Assembly (NCBI RefSeq): GCF_051860505.1
Contig: NZ_JBHYDX010000002.1
Span: 1-64,000 of the forward strand
Source of the DNA: Pannonibacter sp051860505
GTDB lineage: Bacteria > Pseudomonadota > Alphaproteobacteria > Rhizobiales > Stappiaceae
DNA: 64,000 nucleotides
Reading direction: 5' to 3'
In this document: one piece after another, positions 27,274 through 34,005 of the stretch
Numbering within the stretch: the first letter of the stretch is position 1
How the letters are laid out: the number at the start of each line of letters is the position of its first letter
Notes under the pieces: model-generated
What the model saw: only the letters and a program-made list of their open reading frames with translations
What the model was told of the DNA's origin: nothing
Database searches by the model: none
Position numbers and translations under genes: made by a program

Positions 27274-27390
27274 GTCATCCCCGCCTTGTGCGGGGATACA
27301 TCGGGTGTCTCGCCGGGATCGGTTGGTGGTTGCTGGCTTTGTGCCTGGGGCTGGATCCCCGCACAAGGCAGGGATGACGGCTCAGGGTGG
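27274..27390. repeat. Paired-palindrome intergenic unit, copy B (117 bp)
   Basis: Same orientation, length and end palindromes as copy A. The second palindrome has one base change (CAAGGCAGGGAT). The middle parts of A and B are similar but diverged (both contain CATCGGG, then a TTGGTTG/TTGGTGG run and CTGTGCG/TTGTGCC). The two probably arose by duplication or independent insertion of a REP/BIME-like element. Confidence 0.85.
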
Positions 27391-27530
27391 GGGAACCGCT
27401 GAGGGCGCGGACCGCTGAGGGTGGGGAACTGCTGAAGCTGATATGCCGCTGAAGGTGCCACCGGCGGTGAATGGCGGGATCGCAGGTTCCCTGCGTTGAA
27501 TACAAGAACAAGATTTCCAGAGAGATTGCC

Positions 27531-28712
27531 ATGCTGATGACCTTCGCTGCTGACTGGCTCAACCTGCTGCTTCGCTGGGCGCATCTGGTCGTCGGCATCG
27601 GCTGGATCGGGACTTCCTTCTATTTCATCGCGCTGGATCTGGCGCTGAAGAAGCGCGAAGGCATGCGCGAGGGCGTCTATGGTACGGCCTGGGAAGTGCA
27701 TGGCGGCGGCTTCTACCACGTGGAAAAATTCACCGTTGCGCCGTCGTACCTGCCGCAGGACCTGATCTGGTACAAGTGGGAGGCCTATCTCACATGGGTC
27801 ACCGGCTTTGCCCTGCTGGTGGTGCAGTATTACTTCAACGCATCGACCTATCTTATTGATCCATCAAAGCTTATCATGACCCCTGGAGAGGCTGTCGTGA
27901 TCTCGGTGGCAAGCCTTGCCGCAGGCTGGTTCGCCTATGATGCCTTGTGCCGTTCGGCCATCGGCCGCAACACACCGCTGCTGGCCGGCTGTCTCATCGT
28001 CCTGATCCTGGGGGCCTCCTATCTGTTCACACAGGTGTTTTCAGGCCGTGGCGCGTTGATCCATGTAGGGGCCTTCATTGGGACGATCATGGCTGTCAAT
28101 GTGTTCGGCGTGATCGTTCCGAACCAGAAGAAGATCGTCGGCAGCCTGCTGCGCGGGGAAGCGCCCGATCCGGCGCTTGGCCAGATGGGCAAGCAGCGCT
28201 CGGTGCACAACAACTACCTGACGCTGCCCGTGCTCCTGATGATGGTCTCGAACCACTATCCGATGCTGACCGGGCATCCGCATGCCTGGCTTCTGGTGGC
28301 GCTGGTCCTCGTCATCGGCGGCATGGTGCGCCACTTCCTCAACCGGCATGAGGCCGGTGACCCGTTCGCCCGTTACTGGTGGTCGCTGCCTGTGGCGGCG
28401 ATCGGACTGGCGGCGGCCCTGGTGATGACTGCGCCGACCGACTATTCGGGCACCGCTACGGTGGCCGATGCGGAGGCGCTGAAGATCAGCCAGGCGCATT
28501 GCGTCATGTGCCACGCCGCGACGCCGACCCATGAAGGCTTCAGCGAGGCACCGAAGGAGGTGCGGCTGGAGACGGTTGCCGACCTCAGGCGCTACGCGGA
28601 CCTGATCATGGCGCAGGCGGTGCAGTCCGATGCCATGCCGCTTGGCAACGAGACCGGCATGAGCGATGCCGAGCGGCAGACGCTCGGCGGCTGGATCGCG
28701 CAGCAGAAGTGA
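27531..28712 (+). CDS. puuD: Membrane-bound urate hydroxylase with cytochrome c domain
   Basis: A 393-residue protein. The N-terminal 300 residues hold about eight membrane helices with the PuuD signatures RWAHLVVGIGWIGTSFYFIA, HGGGFYHVEKF and MSNHYP-like MVSNHYPML. The C-terminal domain has a single c-type haem site, C324-V-M-C-H328. PuuD oxidises urate to 5-hydroxyisourate without making hydrogen peroxide, passing electrons through its cytochrome domain (known from Agrobacterium). I chose ATG 27531, with AGAGAG 6 bases upstream, because a start at 27471 lacks a site and adds a charged, unrelated leader. It is 598 bases below the importer genes and probably has its own promoter; its stop overlaps the region before uraD. 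Confidence 0.95.
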   Translation: MLMTFAADWLNLLLRWAHLVVGIGWIGTSFYFIALDLALKKREGMREGVYGTAWEVHGGGFYHVEKFTVAPSYLPQDLIWYKWEAYLTWVTGFALLVVQYYFNASTYLIDPSKLIMTPGEAVVISVASLAAGWFAYDALCRSAIGRNTPLLAGCLIVLILGASYLFTQVFSGRGALIHVGAFIGTIMAVNVFGVIVPNQKKIVGSLLRGEAPDPALGQMGKQRSVHNNYLTLPVLLMMVSNHYPMLTGHPHAWLLVALVLVIGGMVRHFLNRHEAGDPFARYWWSLPVAAIGLAAALVMTAPTDYSGTATVADAEALKISQAHCVMCHAATPTHEGFSEAPKEVRLETVADLRRYADLIMAQAVQSDAMPLGNETGMSDAERQTLGGWIAQQK

Positions 28713-28726
28713 GGCGGGCAGGTCCG

Positions 28727-29245
28727 ATGGGCGCAAAGCTGAGTATCGACGCCGTCAACGGCCTGAGCGCCGAGGCGTTTGTCACGCACTTCGGCGATGT
28801 GGCGGAACATTCGCCCTGGGTTGCGGAACTGGCAGCCACGCGCCGACCCTTTGCCAGCCGCGAGGCGCTGGTCGCGGCGTTTGACGCGGCCATGCAGGCG
28901 GCACTGCCGGAGCGGCAGCTGGCGCTGATCCGGGCGCATCCGGATCTGGCCGGGAAGGCGGCAATTGCCGGGAACGTGGCTGAGGATTCCAGAAAAGAAC
29001 AGGCCGGGGCCGGTCTTGACCGGCTGAGCCCTGACGAGTTTGCCCGTTTCACGGCGCTCAATGACGCCTACAAGGACAAGTTCGGCTTTCCGTTCATTTT
29101 CGCAGTGAAAGGCGCGACCAAGGACATGATCCTGGCCGCCTTCGAGAGCCGGATCGGCAACGATCCAGCGACCGAGTTTGCAACCGCCCTGGCACAGATC
29201 GCGCGGATTTTCCGCTTTCGCCTGGAAGACCGCGTGGAAGATTGA
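28727..29245 (+). CDS. uraD: OHCU decarboxylase
   Basis: A 172-residue helical enzyme that decarboxylates OHCU to S-(+)-allantoin, the third step after PuuD and UraH. The catalytic His71 lies in IRAHPDLAGKA, and the conserved FTALNDAYKDKFGFPFIFAVKG block lies at about 110-131. ATG 28727 is preferred to an in-frame GTG at 28709 that overlaps the puuD stop. The gene starts 14 bases after puuD, so the two form an operon. No allantoinase or allantoicase gene is in the window. Confidence 0.94.
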   Translation: MGAKLSIDAVNGLSAEAFVTHFGDVAEHSPWVAELAATRRPFASREALVAAFDAAMQAALPERQLALIRAHPDLAGKAAIAGNVAEDSRKEQAGAGLDRLSPDEFARFTALNDAYKDKFGFPFIFAVKGATKDMILAAFESRIGNDPATEFATALAQIARIFRFRLEDRVED

Positions 29246-29283
29246 CCGATCCGGCCAGTCAGGGCTGCAAACAGATCCCCGGT

Positions 29284-29415
29284 CGTCATCCCGGGCGAGC
29301 GAAGCGAAGACCCGGGACCGCAGGGCCGAGGTTTCTCTGGATCTTGCGCGTTGAAATACAATTTAGACCCCGGCTCTCCGGTCCCGGCTCGGCGCTGCGC
29401 TTGGCCGGGATGACG
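29284..29415. repeat. Paired-palindrome intergenic unit, second family, copy 1
   Basis: The unit opens GTCATCCCGGG and closes CCGGGATGACG, with TCCCGGG and CCCGGGA arms and an internal CTCTCCGGTCCCGG. Its right 36 bases (29380-29415) are the exact reverse complement of 54657-54692. It fills the gap between uraD and the convergent DUF1176 gene. Confidence 0.8.
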
Positions 29416-29460
29416 TGGTGAGGCCGAGGTCTGGCCGGCGTGACGGGCTGAGCGGACGGC

Positions 29461-30600
29461 TCAGCCCTCGCGTTTCCAGATCAGGGGATAGGATTCCGGT
29501 GCGTCGTCGACGCCGTTGCAGTCCGTTTTCTCCCGCAGTTCCACCGCATCCCAGCCGATGCTCTCGCCTTCCAGGAACACCAGCTCATAGGTCTCGAAGC
29601 GGCCGCAGTCGCCGATCCCCCGGGACCTGGTGAAGGAGGTCAGGCGGGAAGTGGCAGGGTCGAACACCGGGCTGATGATCTCCGGATCGTCAGCCGGTTC
29701 ACCGGTCGGCGGGCGCTGGAAGTGCAAGAGCGCGGTGTTGAGATCGCCGTCGAGGAGGATGGAATAGGCGTAGACGAAACTGCCCTGGTAGGCCCCGAGG
29801 AAACAGGGCAGTTCCCAGATGCCGCTGCGCTCGTCAATGCCGTAGAAGCGGCCGCCGATGCTTTCAAGTGTCTCGGCCAGCGGGCAGGCTGGACCTGCTG
29901 CGACACTTTCGACGACCCGGTCAGGGACATCGGCGAGGCTGTCTAGGGTCCGGGTTTCGGTAATCCGCACGAGCCGGTCGTCGGTGACGGTGGACTGCAC
30001 CGTCTGGGTTTCTCCCGGACGCAAGGTGAGGCGATGTACCCCGGCAGCCGGATCGCGCGGGCCCTGGATCATCACCGCATCTGTGCGGCCGATGCGGCCC
30101 TGGGCGTCATCCATCAGGGCGAAGACGGGCGTGAAGCCGTCGAGCGAAACGGCGATCTCGGTCTGCTTGCCGTCCGGCATCTCGACCACGGCGGTGGCAG
30201 TGGCCGCTGCCTTCAGCGCCATCATCATCGGCTCGTTCGGCGTGATGCCGCCGAAGCGGACCTTGCCGTCCGAGGGCTCCTTGGTGATGTCACCGACCAT
30301 GCGGTAGTCCTCGCTCGGCACCCAGAGGCGGAGCTTGCCACCGACCGGCGGGGTCAGGGAGGAGTGGAACTCCAGCACCATGTCCGAGGACGGATCGGCG
30401 GGGCGTTCCAGCGCCAGACGCAGAAAGTCATCCGCGCCGATGGCGATGAATGTGTCGGCAATACACGCGTTGTCAGTGTCGCAGGACAGCGTCCAGTCGC
30501 CATCCTGCAGCACCAGTTCGGTGGCCTGCAGCGGGAGTGAGGCAGCAAGTCCGGCAAGCCCGGCCAGAAGCAGCGTGCGAAAGGGCTGGCTGCGGGTCAT
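29461..30600 (-). CDS. DUF1176 secreted protein
   Basis: A 379-residue exported protein. Residues 1-26 form a signal peptide (RTLLLAGLAGLAASLPLQA). The mature part starts ELVLQDGDWTLSCDTDNACIA, the start seen in DUF1176 proteins, and ends with several conserved cysteines (GIGDCGRFETYEL, REKTDCNGVD). Function is not established; members are periplasmic in alphaproteobacteria and gammaproteobacteria. It overlaps the small gene upstream by an ATGA junction and converges with uraD across a repeat unit. Confidence 0.82.
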   Translation of the reverse strand: MTRSQPFRTLLLAGLAGLAASLPLQATELVLQDGDWTLSCDTDNACIADTFIAIGADDFLRLALERPADPSSDMVLEFHSSLTPPVGGKLRLWVPSEDYRMVGDITKEPSDGKVRFGGITPNEPMMMALKAAATATAVVEMPDGKQTEIAVSLDGFTPVFALMDDAQGRIGRTDAVMIQGPRDPAAGVHRLTLRPGETQTVQSTVTDDRLVRITETRTLDSLADVPDRVVESVAAGPACPLAETLESIGGRFYGIDERSGIWELPCFLGAYQGSFVYAYSILLDGDLNTALLHFQRPPTGEPADDPEIISPVFDPATSRLTSFTRSRGIGDCGRFETYELVFLEGESIGWDAVELREKTDCNGVDDAPESYPLIWKREG

Positions 30601-30857
30601 AGGGCGGCCTCCGGGGCGAGCCGCTCGAAACGGCCATCCAGAAACTCATCCATCGGGCGGGCCCAGATCGTTCCCTCGTCGCCCTGGTACAAAAAGGCAT
30701 CGGTGCCCGTCGCCTCGATGCGGCATTTGCCGAGGATGCGATAGACGCCTTGCGTCTTGCGGTGACGCCAGAGGCTGCCGCGCAGGGACGGGTCAAGACC
30801 ATCGCTGGCAACCAAGAGATCTGGAGAACTGGTGCTCCAGGATGAAGCGCAGGACAT
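30597..30857 (-). CDS. Small DUF1653-like protein
   Basis: An 86-residue protein with no signal peptide. Its C-terminal half reads SLWRHRKTQGVYRILGKCRI, then FLYQGDEGTIWARPMDEFLDGRF, a short SH3-like module similar to DUF1653 proteins, which are common in phages and bacterial genomes. AAGGAG lies 7 bases before ATG 30857. It is translationally coupled (ATGA) to the DUF1176 gene and begins 89 bases after tonB ends. Function unknown. Confidence 0.7.
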   Translation of the reverse strand: MSCASSWSTSSPDLLVASDGLDPSLRGSLWRHRKTQGVYRILGKCRIEATGTDAFLYQGDEGTIWARPMDEFLDGRFERLAPEAAL

Positions 30858-30946
30858 GGCAGCTCCTTGTGGCCCGTCATGCCGGGCGTTGCACAAGTCA
30901 TACGGCAGTCAAAGCTGCTTTAACAAGGCTCTGTGCTGAACCGTTG

Positions 30947-32014
30947 CTAGCGAAATGCAATCGGAATGGTGAAGGTCCAGCTGTCGCGGCGGGCGGCCGA
31001 AGGAATGGCCGGGAAGGGCGCGGCCCGGCGCACGGTTTCAAGCGCAGCCTCGTCCAGTTCAGGCACGCCGGAACTGCGGGCGACGCGGATCGAGGAGGCG
31101 CTGCCGCCCTTCGCAACGACGAAGGACACCAGTGTTTCACCGGTCAGGCGGCGGCGCTTGGCCGAGGGCGGATAGTAGAGCGCACGGCGAAGCGCGCGGC
31201 TGATCAGGCCGGGATAGTTGGTGACGTCGGAATTGCCTTCCGCATCGCCCGTGCCGATCCGTCCGGCGCCACCGGCGAGGGCGGTGACGTTCGACTGGCC
31301 GCCGGCTCCCCCTTGTGCGGGCGGGGCGGGGGCCTTGGCCTTGGCGGAAGCAGCCGGCGCCTTGGTTGCTTTCTTCGGCTTGGGCGCGTCAGCTTTTTTC
31401 GGCTCGGGCTTGGCAGGTTTCGGCTGTGCCGGCTCGGGCACGGGCTTGACCGCCTCGACGGGAGCCACGGATGCGAGCGGGGCAGGGGCAACGGCAGCGG
31501 CTACGGCGGAGACCGGCTCCGCGGGTTGCTGTGCGGCTGGGGCACTCGGGACTGTGGCAGCGAGTGCCAGCGTCGCAGTGGGATCAGCGGCGAGCGGCTC
31601 GGGCAAGATGACAGGCGCTGCGGCCGGCGGGGTGAGCTCCGCGGCAGGCTGCTGCGGTGCCGGCTCTATGGCAGCGACGGGGGGACGCGGGGCCTCGGCG
31701 GGCTTTACCGGCTCGGTGACCGGTTCGGTAACGGGCGGGGCGACGGGCGGCGTCTCGGCCGGTTGCGGCTGCGATTCAGGGTCCGTGGTCTCAGGGATGA
31801 GCGTGTCAGGCTGGGTTGCAGCGACAATCGTGTCGCTGGGGTCACCGGACTGAATGACGGTGTCAAAGGCCGTGCCGATATCCGCGCCGATCTGGACGCC
31901 GCCGCCGGCAAGCTGAGGCGTTTCGTCGCGCGTCAGGGCGATCACGCCGGCGCCGAGATGGAAGGTCAGCGACAGGCCGAGAGCGAGGCCAATGTGCCAC
32001 GGCCGCAGTCTCAT
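30947..32014 (-). CDS. tonB: TonB energy transducer
   Basis: A 355-residue protein. An N-terminal anchor (WHIGLALGLSLTFHLGAGVIAL, with the conserved His) is followed by a long proline/alanine-rich periplasm-spanning region with K-P-E-P repeats (residues about 75-240). A folded C-terminal domain of about 85 residues (ALRRALYYPPSAKRRRLTGE, then SGVPELDEAALETVRRAAPFP) is the TonB receptor-binding fold. It couples proton motive force from ExbB-ExbD to outer-membrane receptors. Its start overlaps the exbD-like stop by 4 bases. It is the last TonB component of the hmuR operon, so haem import is the likely main client. Confidence 0.93.
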   Translation of the reverse strand: MRLRPWHIGLALGLSLTFHLGAGVIALTRDETPQLAGGGVQIGADIGTAFDTVIQSGDPSDTIVAATQPDTLIPETTDPESQPQPAETPPVAPPVTEPVTEPVKPAEAPRPPVAAIEPAPQQPAAELTPPAAAPVILPEPLAADPTATLALAATVPSAPAAQQPAEPVSAVAAAVAPAPLASVAPVEAVKPVPEPAQPKPAKPEPKKADAPKPKKATKAPAASAKAKAPAPPAQGGAGGQSNVTALAGGAGRIGTGDAEGNSDVTNYPGLISRALRRALYYPPSAKRRRLTGETLVSFVVAKGGSASSIRVARSSGVPELDEAALETVRRAAPFPAIPSAARRDSWTFTIPIAFR

Positions 32015-32412
32015 GGCGTGGTCCGCCGGGTGACGACCTTGACCCTTGCCGCGCCGGCCTGCTTGAGGGCATCGACGACCTCGACGAGCCTGCGGGCGTC
32101 CAACTCCCGGTCGGCGGCGAGAAGGATTTCAGGTGCATCTGTGGCAAGGCGCATGCGTCGGTCGGCGACGAAGGCGTCAGCGGTCATGTCCGCGCCACGG
32201 AAGGTCAGGCGGCCGTCGGCATGGGCGAACAGCGCATCGGGTGGCGGCAAGGACTCGGCGTCCCGGGCATCGGTCAAGGTAACGGCGCTGTCGAGCGGCG
32301 GGGCGATCTGGCCGGCGACAAGGAAGAAGATCAGCATCAGGAAGACGATGTTGATCAGCGAGATGGTGGTTTCCATCTTGCGCATCGGCTTGTCGCGGTT
32401 GAGGCGGATCAC
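32011..32412 (-). CDS. ExbD/TolR-family transport protein (second copy)
   Basis: A 133-residue protein with a single N-terminal membrane helix (ISLINIVFLMLIFFLVAG) and a periplasmic alpha/beta domain (ADREL, then VVEVVDALKQAGAARVKVVT). The usual membrane aspartate of ExbD (L-I-D-V-V-F) is Asn here (LINIVF), whereas the neighbouring copy keeps it. A heterodimer in which one partner lacks the proton-carrying Asp is therefore possible (inference). GTG 32412 is used as the start because AAGGAC lies 8 bases upstream and the family begins at this point. Confidence 0.88.
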   Translation of the reverse strand: MIRLNRDKPMRKMETTISLINIVFLMLIFFLVAGQIAPPLDSAVTLTDARDAESLPPPDALFAHADGRLTFRGADMTADAFVADRRMRLATDAPEILLAADRELDARRLVEVVDALKQAGAARVKVVTRRTTP

Positions 32413-32435
32413 GTCGATAAGGTCCTTGTGGCAGA

Positions 32436-32837
32436 TCAGCGGGCGATGGTGAGTGTCAGGTCGGTTCCCGACAACTGAGCGGACCGGCGCAGCGCCTCGA
32501 CAGCATCGACCAGAGCCTGGGCATTGGCCCCCTCGCGCGGCAGGATCATCGAGGATTTTGCACCCTTTGCGAGGAACCCCGTCAGTCGGGCATCAACCGC
32601 ATCCGGGCCAACGAATTCGCCGTTGATGCGCAGGCCTTCTCCGGAAACGATGACGAGAATGTCGGGTGCTGCCGCAACGCCGCTGCTGCCTGCCTTGCCC
32701 GTGCCGCCAAAGTCGACAGACCCAAAGCGGGTGAAGGTCGAGGACAGCATGAAAAACAGCAGAAGCAGGAAGATAACATCGATCAACGATGTCATCGACA
32801 GAGGCTTGCGGCGAGGGAGCTGCTTGTCAATGTGCAT
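32436..32837 (-). CDS. exbD: ExbD biopolymer transport protein
   Basis: A 133-residue protein. The membrane helix MTSLIDVIFLLLLFFMLSS has the conserved Asp needed for proton-driven force generation. The periplasmic domain follows with VIVSGEGLRINGEFV. It starts within the last codons of exbB (11-base overlap) and is followed by the second ExbD-like gene after 23 bases. Together ExbB, ExbD and TonB energise the haem receptor. Confidence 0.92.
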   Translation of the reverse strand: MHIDKQLPRRKPLSMTSLIDVIFLLLLFFMLSSTFTRFGSVDFGGTGKAGSSGVAAAPDILVIVSGEGLRINGEFVGPDAVDARLTGFLAKGAKSSMILPREGANAQALVDAVEALRRSAQLSGTDLTLTIAR

Positions 32838-33555
32838 GCGAGGCCCGGATCGCGACGGCTGGCGCCTGACCGAGAGCAACCGGTGCGACGGTCGCGGTCT
32901 GATGGGCAAGGCCCGGCGTCCCGGGCAGGGCGACAAGGATTTCGGCGCAGATGGTTTCGATCGCCACGCGCTCGCTCTCGACCCAGCTCTCGAACATCGA
33001 CAGGATGGCCGAGACCGGCATGGCGACCGCAAGACCGGCAGCGGTGGTCAGGAGCGCGACCCAGATACCTCCGGCCAGAAGCGACGGATCGACGGAACTG
33101 CCTGCAGATTGCAGCGACTGGAAAGCCTCGATCATGCCGATCACGGTGCCGAAGAGGCCAAGCAGCGGAGCCAACTGGGCGATGGCATCGAGCGCCTTGA
33201 AGCCACCTTGCAGGCCATGCAGACGCGCCGTGGCGATGCGGGCAATCTCGGTCTCGATGTCGGACCGGTCCATGCCGCCGGCCAGAGACAGATGCATGGC
33301 ATTGGCAACGGCCTCTTCGGCAGCGCCCGCCGGCTTGTCGAGAAGGCTTGCAGCTTCCCGCTTGCGGCCCTGCCGCCACAGGCGGGCGGCAAGGCGGGCC
33401 CGTCCGGGACGCGCCGTGCGGCTTGTGCCAAACTGGACAAGCTTCAGCAGGATGATGGCGAGCGCCGCGACCGACATCAGCGCGATCAGGACGACGACCG
33501 GACCACCGAGGTCCAGAAGATCCGTAACAGGTTGCAGCAGGGCGGCGCTCAGCAT
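32827..33555 (-). CDS. exbB: ExbB/TolQ-type proton channel protein
   Basis: A 242-residue protein with three membrane helices: VVVLIALMSVAALAIILLKL near residue 20, then LAPLLGLFGTVIGMIEAFQ near 125, and WVALLTTAAGLAVAMPVSAI near 165. This is the MotA/TolQ/ExbB pattern. ATG 33555 has AGGA about 9 bases upstream; a start at 33681 would add an unrelated proline-rich lead and overlap the upstream gene. It is the pentameric motor partner of ExbD. Confidence 0.92.
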   Translation of the reverse strand: MLSAALLQPVTDLLDLGGPVVVLIALMSVAALAIILLKLVQFGTSRTARPGRARLAARLWRQGRKREAASLLDKPAGAAEEAVANAMHLSLAGGMDRSDIETEIARIATARLHGLQGGFKALDAIAQLAPLLGLFGTVIGMIEAFQSLQSAGSSVDPSLLAGGIWVALLTTAAGLAVAMPVSAILSMFESWVESERVAIETICAEILVALPGTPGLAHQTATVAPVALGQAPAVAIRASHAH

Positions 33556-33565
33556 GGCAGATATC

Positions 33566-34003
33566 CTACTTGTTGAAGTTGATGGGCGTGCGGGAGGCGG
33601 TGGACAGCGGGGCAGCGCAGAGCGGCGAGGCGGCCGTGGCACCGCTGCAGCCTGAAGCGCCGTTGACCAGGATCGAACCAATGCTCTCGCAGGTCCCCCC
33701 CGGGATCTGGAACTGGCGAACCACGGTCTTTTCCTCCGGCAGCGCGCCGAAGTCGAACACCGTCATGCGGTCCACCAGCCCCTCCTTGTCGAAGAGCACG
33801 AACTCGAAGCCGGCCGAGGGCAGCGCCGCGCCGGTGGCGTTGCTGGCCACGAAGGTCAGCAGGCATCCGTTGCTCGCGGCGGCGGCCTTGTTCAGCTCCA
33901 GTGTCACGCCCTTGCCATCCGCCGCATGGGCCGGATTAGCAAGGAGGGCCGCAACGGTGAGGGAAACGGCGGCAAAGACTTCCAGTTGACGTGCAAATCG
34001 CAT
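33566..34003 (-). CDS. Small secreted protein in the haem TonB operon
   Basis: A 145-residue protein of unknown family. Residues 1-28 form a signal peptide (LEVFAAVSLTVAALLANPAHA). The mature part (about 117 residues) is beta-rich, with TLELNKAAAASNGCLLTFVA, FEFVLFDKEGLVDRMTVFDF and four or five cysteines (NGCLL, GGTCES, SGCSG, SPLCAA). ATG 34003 lies just past the hmuR stop (34006); a GTG at 34012 would overlap it. It sits between hmuR and exbB with gaps of 2 and 10 bases, so it is co-expressed with the receptor and motor. I do not recognise a function; a periplasmic haem or TonB-system accessory role is only suggested by position. Confidence 0.8.
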   Translation of the reverse strand: MRFARQLEVFAAVSLTVAALLANPAHAADGKGVTLELNKAAAASNGCLLTFVASNATGAALPSAGFEFVLFDKEGLVDRMTVFDFGALPEEKTVVRQFQIPGGTCESIGSILVNGASGCSGATAASPLCAAPLSTASRTPINFNK

Positions 34004-34005
34004 TC

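Noticed and set aside
27016..27390. CRISPR array, because of repeated GC-rich palindromes with spacers
   Set aside because: There are only two units, spacing within them is irregular, the middle parts resemble each other, and no cas gene is present.
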